Notes: generated by a model from the letters alone, not told the origin. A stretch of 64,000 bases of DNA from Lysobacter gummosus (GCF_001442805.1 NZ_CP011131.1:2914001-2978000); one strand, 5' to 3'. Counted from the first letter of the stretch, positions 29,062 to 39,135 are shown. Numbers and translations are program-made.

Positions 29062-29796
29062 TCAGGAGCGCACCGGCACCAGGGTGATTTCGACACGGCG
29101 ATTCTGCGCCCGGCCCTGTTCGGTGTCGTTGCTCGCGATCGGGCGGGTCTTGCCGGCGCCGGTGAGAATGAAGCGGTCGCGCACCAGTCCCTTCGACATC
29201 AGGTAATTGCCGACGCTGGCCGCGCGTTGCTCGGACAGGCGCTGGTTGACCGCGTCGGAGCCGATGCTGTCGGTGTGGCCGGCGACCTCGACGATGGTCT
29301 GGTTATATTCGGTGAGCGTGCTGGCGACGTTGTCGAGCACCGAATAGAACTGCGGATCCAGGTTGGCGCTGTTGAAAGCGAAGGTGATGTTGCTGGGCAT
29401 GTTGAGGGTGATGTTGTCGCCCTGGCGGACCACGTCCACGCCGGTGCCCGACATGCGCTCGCGCAGGGCTCGTTCCTGGCGGTCCTGGTAGTTGCCGATC
29501 GCGCCGCCGGCCAGGCCGCCGACACCGGCGCCGATCAGGGCGCGCTGGCGGCGTTCGGTGGCGTCGTCGCCGCTGAGCAGACCGGCGGCAACGCCGGCCA
29601 AGGCGCCGATCAGCGCGCCCTTCTGCGTGCGGCTCATCCCGCCCTGCTGTTGCGGCGGCGGGTTCTGGCCCTGCGGATACTGGTTATTGGGATACGGCTG
29701 CTGGCCGCCGTAGTAACCGCCGCCACCGGTGGCGCAACCGGCGAGCAGCGCGGTCATCGCGGAAGCCGCGAGGGCGAGTTTGAGCTGGGTCTTCAT
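29062..29796 (-). CDS. OmpA-family lipoprotein with glycine-zipper segment
   Basis: 244 residues. Signal peptide with lipobox LLAGC (Cys21), then a Gln/Pro/Tyr-rich linker, a glycine-zipper-like stretch (GALIGALAGVAAGLL, then AGVGGLAGGAIGN), and a C-terminal OmpA domain (about 120-244) with GHTDSIGSDAVNQRLSEQRA, which binds peptidoglycan. The plan matches the YiaD type of outer membrane lipoprotein. It would tether the outer membrane to the cell wall. It is a single gene with its own terminator. Confidence 0.9.
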   Translation of the reverse strand: MKTQLKLALAASAMTALLAGCATGGGGYYGGQQPYPNNQYPQGQNPPPQQQGGMSRTQKGALIGALAGVAAGLLSGDDATERRQRALIGAGVGGLAGGAIGNYQDRQERALRERMSGTGVDVVRQGDNITLNMPSNITFAFNSANLDPQFYSVLDNVASTLTEYNQTIVEVAGHTDSIGSDAVNQRLSEQRAASVGNYLMSKGLVRDRFILTGAGKTRPIASNDTEQGRAQNRRVEITLVPVRS

Positions 29797-30040
29797 GGGA
29801 TTCCTCGTCTGTGTGGCGGAGCGCAGACAAGCTAATCACGCCGCCGTTGGTGGCGAGTGACGAGGGCCCGGGCCTGTTCAGGCGGCGGTACGGAATTGGG
29901 GATGCGATACGGAATTGGGGATCGGGTGGCTGCGCGCCCGGCTGTAGTTGTTCTCGCAAGGGGGCCGCGGCACTGATCTGTGTCATCGCGAAGCTGGATC
30001 GGCGTACTCACCCACGGTCACTCCTCGCAACCCACCTACC

Positions 30041-30505
30041 GTCATTCCCGCGAACGCGGGCTCCGCTTTACTTCGGCGCAGCCGAACATCCAGAGAGTGC
30101 AGCGCCATCTTTCCCGCGAACGCTTCGGCGTAGCCGAACATCCAGAGACTTCAAACGTTCTCGCACGAAAGGCCCTGGATTCCCGCGTTCGCGGGAATGA
30201 CGGTAGGAAAGTACCTGTGGATCTGGCGGGTTCAATCCGGGCCTTAAGCGTCAACTCTCAGGTCGTCATTCCCGCGAAGGCGGGAATTTAGAGACTTCCG
30301 CGCGCCCCTTCCAAGTCGTCATTCCCGCGAACGCGGGCTCCGCTTTACTTCGGCGTTGCCGAACATCCAGAGACTTCAGCGCGATCCTTCCAGGTCGTCA
30401 TTCCCGCGAACGCGGGAATCCAGCGACTTCAAACGTTCTCGCACGAAAGTCCCCGGATGTTCGGCTGCGCCGAAGCAAAGCGGAGCCCGCGTTCGCGGGA
30501 ATGAC
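30041..30505. repeat. Cluster of six palindromic repeats (family A)
   Basis: Six copies of a palindromic core related to TCATTCCCGCGAACGCGGGA occur at about 30041, 30181, 30265, 30318, 30397 and 30486, in both orientations. Between them are secondary repeats such as GAACATCCAGAGACTTCA and TTCGGCGCAGCCGAACATCC. Together they fill most of the 865-base gap (29797-30661) before the WS/DGAT gene, which otherwise shows no gene. Single or paired copies recur at 42927-43142 and 58536-58621. Confidence 0.85.
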
Positions 30506-30661
30506 GGTAGGTGGGTGCGATTGAAGGTTGGTGGGTTGCGATGAGTGAAGGCAGGACAAGAACGGGAAATACGTCAGGACGAGTGACCGCTGGTGGGTTA
30601 CGACGAGACCCGGGTACGTGGCCCGACGCCCGAATCGAGGTTCCATTCCCGACCCCCCCCC

Positions 30662-32122
30662 TCAAACCATCAACGCATCGGCGCCTTCCGCATCCAGCGT
30701 CACATCCCAATTGCCCATCAGCGCCAGATACAGCAGCTTGTCGAACTCGGCGCCGAAGCGGCTGATGACCGCGTCGGGATCGGGGATCAGCTTGCCGTCG
30801 GCGATCAGGCCGAAGTGGACCCGGCCGTTGTAGCTCAGGATCGAAATGCCCACGCCGATCGAACCGGTCTGCGGAACCCAGAACATCATCTCGTCCAGAC
30901 GGCAGCCGGCCATGTACAGCGGCTGCTGCGGCCCGGGTACGTTGGTCGCCACCGCGGTGGCCTTGCGGCTGAACAACTCCAGCGCCAAGCCCTGTACCTG
31001 CGCTGGCGCCATGCCGAGCGCAGCCAAAAGTCCAAATGCAACAATGGCTTGGCGTGAATTCTTAAGATTATTCATGCACTCGGCGACCCGCTCCACGCGA
31101 CGGATCGGATTGCCCTCGCCCACCGGCAGATCCAGGAACACCAGGCCGAAGTGATTGCCGAGCTTGCGCGCATGCTCCAGCGGACGCAGGTTGACCGGCA
31201 CGGTCGCGCGCAGCGTCATGCCGTCGACCTGATCGCCGCGTTCGATCATGTAGCTGCGCAGCGCGCCGGCCGCGGTCGCCATCAGCACGTCGTTGACGGT
31301 GCAGTCGCAGGCGCGGCCGACCGCTTTGACTTCTTCCAGATCCAGCGGCTCGGCCCAGGCCACGCGCTTGGACACGCCGAGCTTGCCGCGCAGCATCGAC
31401 GGCGGATCGTCGGACAGCGACAGCGCATGCAACAGTTCGCGGGCGATCTCCCCGCCCTCCTTCGCCAGCATCGCAGCGAGGGTCGGGTCGCGGTACATCT
31501 CCATGCCTTTTTCGATCGCGCGGCTGCCCAGCTTCATGTAGCGATCGACCGCGCCGACGCGGCGGGCGACATCGGCGCCGTCCTGCTTGAGCCAGGCATG
31601 GGCCAGGTCGCTGCCCTTGGCCGGCTGCGCGGTGGTGTCGGTCAGCGACAGCAGCACCTGCACCAGGGCGATGCCGTCGGCATAGCTGTGGTGAATGCGC
31701 GCGACCAGCGCCGAGCCGCCGTTGTAGCGCTCGATCAGATGGAACTGCCACAGCGGCCGGCTGCCATCGAGCGGGCTGGACGCGAGCTGGCTGACGAAAC
31801 GCTCCAGCACGCGCTTGCCGCCACGTCCGGGCAGCGCGGTGTGTTGCACATGCCAGTCGAGATCCAGGTCGTCGTCGGTCTGCCAATAGGCGCCGCCGGC
31901 GGTGTCCACGGCCTTCTGGCGGAACCGGGCGTAGGCGAGGAAACGCTGCTTGATCACCCGCTTGAGCGCGTCGACCGACATCGGCTCGGCGAACATCAGC
32001 ACGCCGGTGATCATCATCGGATTGGTCGGACGTTCCATCCGCAACCATGCGGTATCGACCCGCGACATCGCTTCGCGGCGCGCGCGCTTGCGCGGCGGTG
32101 CATCCGATTCAGCCTTGGCCAT
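30662..32122 (-). CDS. Wax ester synthase / diacylglycerol acyltransferase (WS/DGAT) family protein
   Basis: 486 residues from ATG 32122. The acyl-transfer motif HHSYADG is at 144-150 (family HHxxxDG), preceded by the conserved PLW (123-125). The C-terminal WES_acyltransf part has TNVPGPQQPLYMAG and GVGISILSYNG. Such enzymes join fatty acyl-CoA to long-chain alcohols or diacylglycerol, making wax esters or triacylglycerol. The N-terminal 20 residues are basic. It is a single gene between the repeat cluster and the heptamer repeats upstream of the photolyase gene. Confidence 0.9.
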   Translation of the reverse strand: MAKAESDAPPRKRARREAMSRVDTAWLRMERPTNPMMITGVLMFAEPMSVDALKRVIKQRFLAYARFRQKAVDTAGGAYWQTDDDLDLDWHVQHTALPGRGGKRVLERFVSQLASSPLDGSRPLWQFHLIERYNGGSALVARIHHSYADGIALVQVLLSLTDTTAQPAKGSDLAHAWLKQDGADVARRVGAVDRYMKLGSRAIEKGMEMYRDPTLAAMLAKEGGEIARELLHALSLSDDPPSMLRGKLGVSKRVAWAEPLDLEEVKAVGRACDCTVNDVLMATAAGALRSYMIERGDQVDGMTLRATVPVNLRPLEHARKLGNHFGLVFLDLPVGEGNPIRRVERVAECMNNLKNSRQAIVAFGLLAALGMAPAQVQGLALELFSRKATAVATNVPGPQQPLYMAGCRLDEMMFWVPQTGSIGVGISILSYNGRVHFGLIADGKLIPDPDAVISRFGAEFDKLLYLALMGNWDVTLDAEGADALMV

Positions 32123-32253
32123 GCGTCCTCCCAACGTGTCCGGCGAGTGAATCACGCGGTTGCGGGCGGGTCAACGCGGGACTCGGGATTTGGGACTCGC
32201 AAAGCATTACGCGGTACGCATGCAACACGAGCAAGCATGTGCTTCGCTCTTGC

Positions 32254-32323
32254 GATTCCCGATTCCCGATTCCCGATTCCCGATTCCCGATTCCCAAGTC
32301 CCAAGTCCCAAGTCCCAAGTCCC
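32254..32323. repeat. Compound heptanucleotide tandem repeat
   Basis: Six perfect copies of GATTCCC (32254-32295) run directly into four perfect copies of AAGTCCC (32296-32323). It begins 132 bases upstream of the WS/DGAT start and ends 3 bases after the photolyase stop codon. Such 7-mers can vary in number between strains; being non-coding, frame switching is not expected. Confidence 0.9.
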
Positions 32324-32326
32324 GCC

Positions 32327-33757
32327 TCAATCCCGCAACTTGCGATACGCCTCCAACGCCGCATCGCGTCCGGCTCCCAGATCCACCAGCGGCTGCGGCG
32401 GATAGTCCGGCGCGGCCCGGCGCAACGCCTGCGGATCGCGCCACGGCGCATGCCGCAACGGCGCCGGCAACGCGGCGAGTTCGGGCACCCAACGGGCGAT
32501 GTAGTCGCCGTCGGGATCGAACTTCTCCGCCTGCGTCACCGGATTGAACACGCGGAAATACGGCGCCGCATCCGCGCCGGTGCCGGCCACCCACTGCCAG
32601 CCCAGGGTGTTGCTGGCCAGGTCGGCGTCGACCAGCGTGTCCCAGAACCAGCGCGCACCGTGACGCCAGTGATAGCGCAGGTGCTTGGTCAGGTAGCTGG
32701 CGACGATCATGCGCACGCGGTTGTGCATCCAGCCGGTGGCCCATAGTTCGCGCATGCCGGCATCGACGATCGGCACGCCGGTCAGTCCCTGCTGCCACGC
32801 CTCCAACTTCGGCTGCGACAGTCGCGCCCAGGCGAAGTCGGTGAAGCGCGGATTGAAGTTCTGCTCCGGCGTATCCGGAAAATGATGCAGCAGGTGATGA
32901 GCGAATTCGCGCCAACCCAGTTCGCGAATCGCCGATTCGACATCGCGCGCGTTGCCGGCGTTGCGCTCGCGCTGCAACACCGCGGCCGCGCGCCACGGCG
33001 CGATCTCGCCGAAATGCAGATGCGGCGACAGCCGCGAGGTGCCGACCCGGTCGGGCCGGTCGCGTTGGCTCGCATAGCCGCGCAAGGCGCCGTCCACGAA
33101 CGTCTCCAGCGCCGCGTGCGCGCCGGCTTCGCCGGGCGTCCAGTGTTCCCAGAAGGTCTCCGCCCAGCCGCGTTGCGGCGAGAGCTTGAGCGCCGCCAGC
33201 GGCACGCCCTCGGGGCCTTCGCGGGTGTCGGGCAGCGATGCCGGCGGCTCCCACAGCGGCTCGTCCTTCCAATTCGCCAGCGCCGAGCGCCAGAACGGCG
33301 TGAACACCTTGAACGGCCCGCCCTGCTTGGTGCGCAGCGTCCATGGTTCGAACATCAGCGCGCCGTTGTAGCTCTCCACCTCCAGGCCCATGCGCCGCAG
33401 CGCCTGCTTGATCTTGGTGTCGCGCTTTTCGATGTAGGGCTCGTAGCGGCGATTCCAGAACACCGCCTGGGCGTCGGTGGCCAGCATCAGCGATTGCAGC
33501 GTGGTCAGGCTGGGGCCGAAGAACCGGCGCAGGTGCGAGCCGCGCTTGCGCAGGTCGGTGTCGAGCGCGGCCAGCGAGCGATGCCGCCACGCGTCGGAGG
33601 CGGCGCCGGGTCGCCAGGTGCCGTGTTCGTCCGGCGCATGGATGTAGATCGGCACCGGGACGTAGCCGGCGTCCAGCGCCGCGCGCAAGGCCGGGTTGTC
33701 GGCCAGGCGCAGGTCGTCGCGGAACCAGACCAGGGCGAGAGGTGGGGCTACGGGCAT
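32327..33757 (-). CDS. phrB: Deoxyribodipyrimidine photolyase
   Basis: 476 residues (E. coli PhrB has 472), starting at ATG 33757 ([18 protein letters not shown]); an ATG 24 bases upstream is less likely. The N-terminal alpha/beta antenna domain begins [16 protein letters not shown]. The C-terminal FAD domain has [14 protein letters not shown], the [19 protein letters not shown] block, SYLTKHL, and [16 protein letters not shown], all typical of class I CPD photolyases. It repairs UV-induced cyclobutane pyrimidine dimers using blue light. It is a single gene. Confidence 0.95.
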   Translation of the reverse strand: MPVAPPLALVWFRDDLRLADNPALRAALDAGYVPVPIYIHAPDEHGTWRPGAASDAWRHRSLAALDTDLRKRGSHLRRFFGPSLTTLQSLMLATDAQAVFWNRRYEPYIEKRDTKIKQALRRMGLEVESYNGALMFEPWTLRTKQGGPFKVFTPFWRSALANWKDEPLWEPPASLPDTREGPEGVPLAALKLSPQRGWAETFWEHWTPGEAGAHAALETFVDGALRGYASQRDRPDRVGTSRLSPHLHFGEIAPWRAAAVLQRERNAGNARDVESAIRELGWREFAHHLLHHFPDTPEQNFNPRFTDFAWARLSQPKLEAWQQGLTGVPIVDAGMRELWATGWMHNRVRMIVASYLTKHLRYHWRHGARWFWDTLVDADLASNTLGWQWVAGTGADAAPYFRVFNPVTQAEKFDPDGDYIARWVPELAALPAPLRHAPWRDPQALRRAAPDYPPQPLVDLGAGRDAALEAYRKLRD

Positions 33758-33842
33758 CGGGGCGGCGCGCTCGACGGGCACTCAGTATGCCGTCGCGGCC
33801 GGCGTCGACGGCATCGGCATGGGCAATCCGTGCGCCCGGAAA

Positions 33843-33876
33843 GAAAAATCGCCGCTTCCCTGAGGAAGCGGCGATT
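33843..33876 (-). terminator. Rho-independent terminator of the first subtilase gene
   Basis: A perfect 13-bp stem (AATCGCCGCTTCC / GGAAGCGGCGATT) with loop CTGA. On the minus strand it is followed by TTTCTTTCC, 67 bases past the stop at 33943. Confidence 0.9.
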
Positions 33877-33942
33877 CCGGCTCGACGCTCAGTCCATCGG
33901 GGCCGGCCTGCCGTCCCGCGGATTCGGACCGCTCTGGACGGA

Positions 33943-35649
33943 TTACGGCGCGCGCTTGAGCTCCTCGATCGCGGCCTTGATCTGGACCAGGCCCCAACCG
34001 GTGTTGTCGTCGCGGCCGGCAACGTCGATGTCCTTCGCGGTGGTCAGCAAGGCATTGCGAACCTGCTGGGCCGTCGCGGTCGGGCGTGCGCTCCACACGA
34101 CCGCGGCCGCGCCGGCCACGTGCGGCGACGCCATCGAGGTACCGCTCCTGTAGGCATACGAGCTGTCGTTGACCGTCAACTTGCCGTCGACCGTGGCGAC
34201 CTGTCCTGCCATGCGGGCCAGGATAGCTTCACCGTCGGCCTTGCTGATGCCGACCACCGGAATGGTCAGGGTGATCGCCGTCCCGCTGGCGTTGAACAGT
34301 CCGGCACTGAGCTGGCCGTCGACATTGTTGTAGATCACCACGCCGAGCGCGCCGCCCGATTTCGCGTTGCTGGCCTTGACGCCGAAATTGATCTCGCCGC
34401 GCTGGCACAGCACGACCTTGTTCTTGAACGTAGCCGACGAAGCCTTGCACAGACCGCCGTCGACCCAACCGGCGCTGGCGCTGGTACCTGCCGAACCGGT
34501 GAAGACGTCGGCCGGCATGCTGGAGTTGCCGACCAGCAGCGGCTCGCTCTTGGCCAGGCCCAGGCTGCGCACGCCCACGCCCGGCGCGGCCAGGTCGATC
34601 TCGCTGTTGAACTCGGAGTCCGGCGCGCGCTGGTTGTTGACGTCGACCGACGCCACCGACAGCACGCTGGGATAGGACGCGGGGTACCCCAGCGGGTTCG
34701 GCGGGGTGGTGCCGAACAGGCTGGGCGCTCCGGACAAGGCCCAGTTGCCGGCCGCCGCGACGACCAGCACGCCGCGATCGGCCGCCGCCTGCAATTCTCT
34801 CTTCTCGGTGCTCGAGGATATCGCCCCGCCCAGGCTCATATTGACGACCTTGGCTCCGGCGGCCTCACATTGCTTGACCCCCGCGACGGTGTCGGAGGCA
34901 TAGCTGGCCTGCTTGCAGCCGGCACCGGCGAACCGCTTGATGATATGCAACGCCACCTTGCCCGGGCTCACGCCGACCACGCCGGTGTCGTTGTTGGCCG
35001 CGGCGATGGTGCCGGCGACGTGAGTGCCGTGGCCGCACGTGTCGGTATCCCAGCCCTCGGTGGCGTTGGGATTGTTGATGCCGGTGATCGCGACCCCGGC
35101 CAGATCCTCGTGCGAGCGCTTGAGGCCCGAATCGATCACGCACACCTTGATGCCCTCGCCGGTCGGTGCGCCGGCGTCGATCGCGCCGTCGCCGTCGGCG
35201 TCCCAGGTCGCGCTGGCCTGGATCTGATTGACGCCCCACGGCGTGTCCTGCGCCAGCAGATAGCGCTCCGGATCGATCTCGATCGACTCCACGGAAGGAT
35301 CCTTGCGCAGATCCTCCATCGCCGCGGCCGACGGCAGGGTCAGCACCGCCTTGTTGAGCCCTTCGAACAGATAGTGCTGCTTCGCCTGGCCGAACTTGCG
35401 CTGGGCCAGCCGCGCATTCACGCCGCGCACGTTGGCGTTCATGCGTTCGTGCGCCTGGCCCACGATCGCGGCGATCTGGTCGAGCATCGCCTTGGGGTCG
35501 GTGGACAGCTTGGGCACCGCTGCCGGCGTTTCCTTGAACTGGATCCACACCCGCTTCGCGCCGGTAGCGTTTTCGGCCTGCGTCGCACCCGCGACGCACA
35601 TCGTGGCCAACGCCACACACATCGCACCTGCCAGCCTGGTCTGCTTCAT
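33943..35649 (-). CDS. Secreted subtilisin-like serine protease (S8) with PA domain, copy 1
   Basis: 568 residues from ATG 35649. Signal peptide (cut near TQA-EN), an I9-type propeptide (about 30-135), then the S8 domain with triad Asp173 (VIDSGL), His207 (GHGTHVAG) and Ser505 (SGTSMASPHVAG). A protease-associated (PA) insert lies at about 370-480, between His and Ser, carrying WVDGGLCKASS and GVVIYNNVDG. The C-terminus stops soon after the domain with no extra module. It is a tandem paralogue of the gene at 36060. Both are probably released by type II secretion for extracellular protein digestion. Confidence 0.92.
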   Translation of the reverse strand: MKQTRLAGAMCVALATMCVAGATQAENATGAKRVWIQFKETPAAVPKLSTDPKAMLDQIAAIVGQAHERMNANVRGVNARLAQRKFGQAKQHYLFEGLNKAVLTLPSAAAMEDLRKDPSVESIEIDPERYLLAQDTPWGVNQIQASATWDADGDGAIDAGAPTGEGIKVCVIDSGLKRSHEDLAGVAITGINNPNATEGWDTDTCGHGTHVAGTIAAANNDTGVVGVSPGKVALHIIKRFAGAGCKQASYASDTVAGVKQCEAAGAKVVNMSLGGAISSSTEKRELQAAADRGVLVVAAAGNWALSGAPSLFGTTPPNPLGYPASYPSVLSVASVDVNNQRAPDSEFNSEIDLAAPGVGVRSLGLAKSEPLLVGNSSMPADVFTGSAGTSASAGWVDGGLCKASSATFKNKVVLCQRGEINFGVKASNAKSGGALGVVIYNNVDGQLSAGLFNASGTAITLTIPVVGISKADGEAILARMAGQVATVDGKLTVNDSSYAYRSGTSMASPHVAGAAAVVWSARPTATAQQVRNALLTTAKDIDVAGRDDNTGWGLVQIKAAIEELKRAP

Positions 35650-36005
35650 CGTGTCGTCCCCTGAGCTTTTGTGAAGGAGGTTGCGCCCGGCCGATACGCA
35701 TCCGTTGACGGATGCGGCCGGGTCGAGGACGAAAACGACGGCGCGGCCTGCGCCCCCTACGGCGTCGCTGGCTTTTCGGACTTGTCCCAACTGATGGAAT
35801 GCACGGAACTTGCGTGTCCGAGCGAGCTGAGGCGGACTGGCGATGAATTCGACGGCAAACGGCAAGCCGCTCGGACACGCAATTAGTGGCCTCCGCGAAA
35901 TTTTCCGGATGCATTTGCCGGCTCGGCTCCACGGAAACCCGGCGCCAACGCGCGCGTGCGCGTCCATACGGCCGCTCGCGCACGCCAGCCGATCGGACGT
36001 TGCAG
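35650..36005. other. Spacer upstream of subtilase copy 1
   Basis: About 356 bases between the start of copy 1 and the terminator of copy 2. Short overlapping open frames here are Arg/Pro-rich shadows. It should hold the copy 1 promoter, but no convincing -35/-10 pair or operator stands out. Confidence 0.5.
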
Positions 36006-36035
36006 AAAAAACGGGGGCCACGAAGGCCCCCGTTT
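36006..36035 (-). terminator. Rho-independent terminator of the second subtilase gene
   Basis: A perfect 11-bp stem (AAACGGGGGCC / GGCCCCCGTTT) with loop ACGAA, followed on the minus strand by TTTTTTC. It lies 25 bases past the stop at 36060. Confidence 0.92.
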
Positions 36036-36059
36036 CCTGGTTCGAACCGAACTACGCGT

Positions 36060-37706
36060 TTACTGCGCTTGCAACTCGGCGATCGCCGCCGGAATTTGCA
36101 CCAGCCCCCAGCCGGTGTTGTCGTCGCGGCCGGCCGCGTCGATGTCCAGCGCGGTGGCGTCGAGCGCGTCGCGCACCTGCTGTGCGGTCGCGGTGGGCTT
36201 GGCGCTCCACACCACGGCGGCCGAGCCGGCCACATGCGGGGTAGCCATCGAGGTACCGCTCATGGTCTGGTAGGCATTGTTGGCCACCGACGGGGTGGCA
36301 TCCACGGTCGCGGTCTGGCCCGCCAGGTTGGCGACGAGGTATTCGCCGTCGGCCTTGCTGATGCCCACCGCCGGCAGGGTCGTGGTGGTCGGGCTCAGGT
36401 TCGGCGCGGTGCCGGTGTACAGGCCGATGTTCAAGGCGCCGTCTACGTTGTTGTAGATCACAACGCCCGCGGCGCGGCCGCTCTTGGCCTTGGTGATCTT
36501 GTCCAGGAAGGTGTTGGTGCCGCGCTGGCAGACCACGATCTTGTTGCGCCAGGTGCTCGACGAGGTCTGGCACAGCCCGCCGTTGACCCAGGCGGCGCTG
36601 GCGGTGGCCTGCTTGGAACCGGCGACCGGGGTCGCGGCGAAGCTGGAGGTGCCGACGGTCAGCGGGTCGTTCTTGAGCGGATAGGTGCTCTGCACATCTA
36701 CGCCCGGCGCGGCCAGTTCGACCTTGGGCGTGAACTGGGAGAAGCCGGCCTTGACGTTGGCCGAGTCCACCGCCGCCACCGACACCACGCTGCTGTAGCC
36801 GGCCGGATAGCTCTGGGTGTTGTTGCCGTCGTTGCCGGCCGCGGCGATGCTGAGCACGCCGGCGTCGGCCACGGTCTGGAACGCGGTGCGTTCGGTGATG
36901 CTGGAGTTGGGGCCGCCCAGGCTCATGTTGATGACCTTGGCGCCGGCGGCCTGGCAGCGCTGCGCGGCATCGGCCAGGGTCGAGGAATAGGTCCACGAGC
37001 ACTGGCCGTGTTCGCCGCCGTTGTAGCCGTTGCTGCCGAAGATCTTCACGATGTGCAGCGAGACCTTGCCCGGGCTCACGCCGACCACGCCGGCGCTGTT
37101 GTTGGCCGCGGCGATGGTGCCGGCGACGTGGGTGCCGTGCCCGCAGGTGTCGGTGTCCCAGCCGGTCGGATAGCCGGTGATGGTCAGGCCGGCGAATTCT
37201 TCGTGGTTCTTGTTGAGGCCCGAGTCGATGATGCAGACCTTGATGCCCGCGCCGGTGGCGGCGCCGGTGTCGATGACGCCGTCGCGGTTGGCGTCCCAGG
37301 CATCGCGCGCCTGCACCTGGTCGATGCCGTAGGGCACGCTCTGGGCCTGCAGGTAACGCGGCTGGTCGATCTCGACCGATTCCACGTCGGGGTTGGCGCG
37401 CAGCGCCTTGACCGCCTCGGGCGAGGCCAGGGTCATCACCGCGGCGTTGATGCGGTCGAACTGGTAGTTGAGCACCGCATCGCCGGCCTTGGCCGCGCCG
37501 AGCTTGCTGCGCAGGGCCTGGATGCGCTGGCCGAGGTTCGGCGCGGCCACGGCGCCGCGCGCGGATGCCGAGCCGGCGGCGTTGACGGACTTGAACTTGA
37601 CCCATACGCGGTTCGGGTTGGGACCTTCCTGGGCCGCGCTCGCGGCCGACGCGATCATGGTGGCCAGACCCAGTCCCAGCGCGCACATCAACTTGCTCTG
37701 CTTCAT
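36060..37706 (-). CDS. Secreted subtilisin-like serine protease (S8) with PA domain, copy 2
   Basis: 548 residues from ATG 37706 with a GGGG site. Same plan as copy 1: signal peptide (near ASA-AQ), propeptide (about 30-122), S8 domain with Asp161, His190 and Ser486, PA insert between His and Ser (WVNGGLCQTSS, GVVIYNNVDG). Blocks such as TGWDTDTCGHGTHVAGTIAAANN and the last 60 residues are nearly identical to copy 1, while the propeptides and the loop after the His differ (here GSNGYNGGEHGQCSW). The two arose by tandem duplication and may differ in substrate choice or activation. The gene is downstream of alr on the same strand but with a 241-base gap. Confidence 0.92.
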   Translation of the reverse strand: MKQSKLMCALGLGLATMIASAASAAQEGPNPNRVWVKFKSVNAAGSASARGAVAAPNLGQRIQALRSKLGAAKAGDAVLNYQFDRINAAVMTLASPEAVKALRANPDVESVEIDQPRYLQAQSVPYGIDQVQARDAWDANRDGVIDTGAATGAGIKVCIIDSGLNKNHEEFAGLTITGYPTGWDTDTCGHGTHVAGTIAAANNSAGVVGVSPGKVSLHIVKIFGSNGYNGGEHGQCSWTYSSTLADAAQRCQAAGAKVINMSLGGPNSSITERTAFQTVADAGVLSIAAAGNDGNNTQSYPAGYSSVVSVAAVDSANVKAGFSQFTPKVELAAPGVDVQSTYPLKNDPLTVGTSSFAATPVAGSKQATASAAWVNGGLCQTSSSTWRNKIVVCQRGTNTFLDKITKAKSGRAAGVVIYNNVDGALNIGLYTGTAPNLSPTTTTLPAVGISKADGEYLVANLAGQTATVDATPSVANNAYQTMSGTSMATPHVAGSAAVVWSAKPTATAQQVRDALDATALDIDAAGRDDNTGWGLVQIPAAIAELQAQ

Positions 37707-37947
37707 CGAAACCCCGAATGCAATGATCGGCCGGACTCCGGTCGGAGCCGCCATCGGGCGTCGCCCGATCTCATTGCTAACGGTCTCAAAGCGTTGCCTC
37801 CCTACCCCGCCCGCAGGATTTTCCTGAGCCGGCTGAACGGCCAGGCACAAGAAAAGTGCTTGCAAGAGCAAGGGTCGCTATCGGCGAGGGATTTTCCAGA
37901 CCTGGTTCACGGTGCCGCGAATGCGCCGCGCCGAACGCCGCCGACGC

Positions 37948-39039
37948 TCAAGCTTCGACGAAACGCACCCGGCGAGTGATCGAACAGGTCAGCTCGTAAC
38001 CGATCGTGCCGCTGATCTGCGCGATGCGCTCGACCGGCAGCTCGGGCCCCCACAACTCGACCGGATCGCCGACCTTGGCCGCGGGGACGCCGCGCAGGTC
38101 GATGGTCATCAGATCCATCGACACCCGGCCGATGACCTGGGTGTCGTGGCCGGCCACGCGCAGCGGCGTGCCCGAAGGCGCGGCGCGCGGGTAGCCGTCG
38201 CCGTAGCCGATCGCGGCCACGCCGATCAGCATGTCCTGCGGCGCTTGCCAGGTCGCGGCGTAGCCGATGCGTTCGCCCTTGCGTACGCGGTTGACCGCGA
38301 TCAGGCGCGTGGACAGGGTCATCGCCGGGCGCAGGCCGAAGTCGGCGCCGGTGCGGCCTTCCACCGCGCTGATGCCGTACAACAGGCCGCCGGGACGAAT
38401 CCAGTCGGCGTGGGCTTCGGGCCAGCCGAGCACGGCGGCGGAATTGGACAGCGAGCGCACGCCGCGCAAGCCCTCGGTGGCGGCGGCGAAGGCCGCCAAC
38501 TGCTCGCGGGTCTGGCGGCTGCCGGGCGAGTTGCCGTCGAACTCGTCGGAGCTGGCGAAGTGATTCATCAGCACGATGCCGTCGGCGACGCTGGCCGCTT
38601 CGCTCAGGCGCGCATAGGCCTCGCGCACCTGTTCGGGGGCGAAGCCGAGCCGGTGCATGCCGCTGTCGACCTTGAGCCAGCAACGGATCGGATCGCCCGG
38701 CGCGGCCTGCTCCAGCATTTCGATCTGGCTGATGTGGTGGACCACCGTCTCCACGCCGAGGCGGCGCAGTTGCGGCAGATCGTCGGCCTCGTCGAAGCCC
38801 GACAACAGCACGATGGGCTGCGACAGCCCGGCCGCGCGCAGGCGGTCCGCGTCCGACAGCGCGGCCACGCCGAACGCGTCGGCGCCTTCGAGCGCGCGCG
38901 CGACGCGTTCGAGCCCGTGGCCGTAGCCGTCGGCCTTGACCACGGCCATCACCCGGCTGTGCGGAGCCAGCGCCCGGGCCTGGGCGAGGTTATGACGCAG
39001 AGCGTCGGTGTGGATGTTTGCGCAAGTCGGTCGTGCCAT
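37948..39039 (-). CDS. alr: Alanine racemase
   Basis: 363 residues. It interconverts L- and D-alanine with PLP, feeding peptidoglycan synthesis. The PLP lysine is Lys35 in VVKADGYGHG; the second base is Tyr260 in GERIGYAATW; PGGLLYGISA and GRVSMDLMTIDL are also typical. Length matches the family. In E. coli alr follows dnaB directly. Here dnaB is on the same strand 7.4 kb upstream, with accessory genes between them. Confidence 0.95.
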   Translation of the reverse strand: MARPTCANIHTDALRHNLAQARALAPHSRVMAVVKADGYGHGLERVARALEGADAFGVAALSDADRLRAAGLSQPIVLLSGFDEADDLPQLRRLGVETVVHHISQIEMLEQAAPGDPIRCWLKVDSGMHRLGFAPEQVREAYARLSEAASVADGIVLMNHFASSDEFDGNSPGSRQTREQLAAFAAATEGLRGVRSLSNSAAVLGWPEAHADWIRPGGLLYGISAVEGRTGADFGLRPAMTLSTRLIAVNRVRKGERIGYAATWQAPQDMLIGVAAIGYGDGYPRAAPSGTPLRVAGHDTQVIGRVSMDLMTIDLRGVPAAKVGDPVELWGPELPVERIAQISGTIGYELTCSITRRVRFVEA

Positions 39040-39135
39040 GGCGCCTAGTCTAGCGAAGGCCCCTGCCCGGCCTATGAGCCCAATGTGAAGTCGGGCCGAG
39101 GCGGCACGCTGTGCAAACCGCGCGACGCGCCGGAG

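Noticed and set aside
30041..30505. Possible CRISPR array
   Set aside because: Repeats are palindromic, in both orientations and irregularly spaced, and no cas genes are present.
32254..32323. Possible CRISPR or coding repeat
   Set aside because: Seven-base units without spacers, outside any supported gene.
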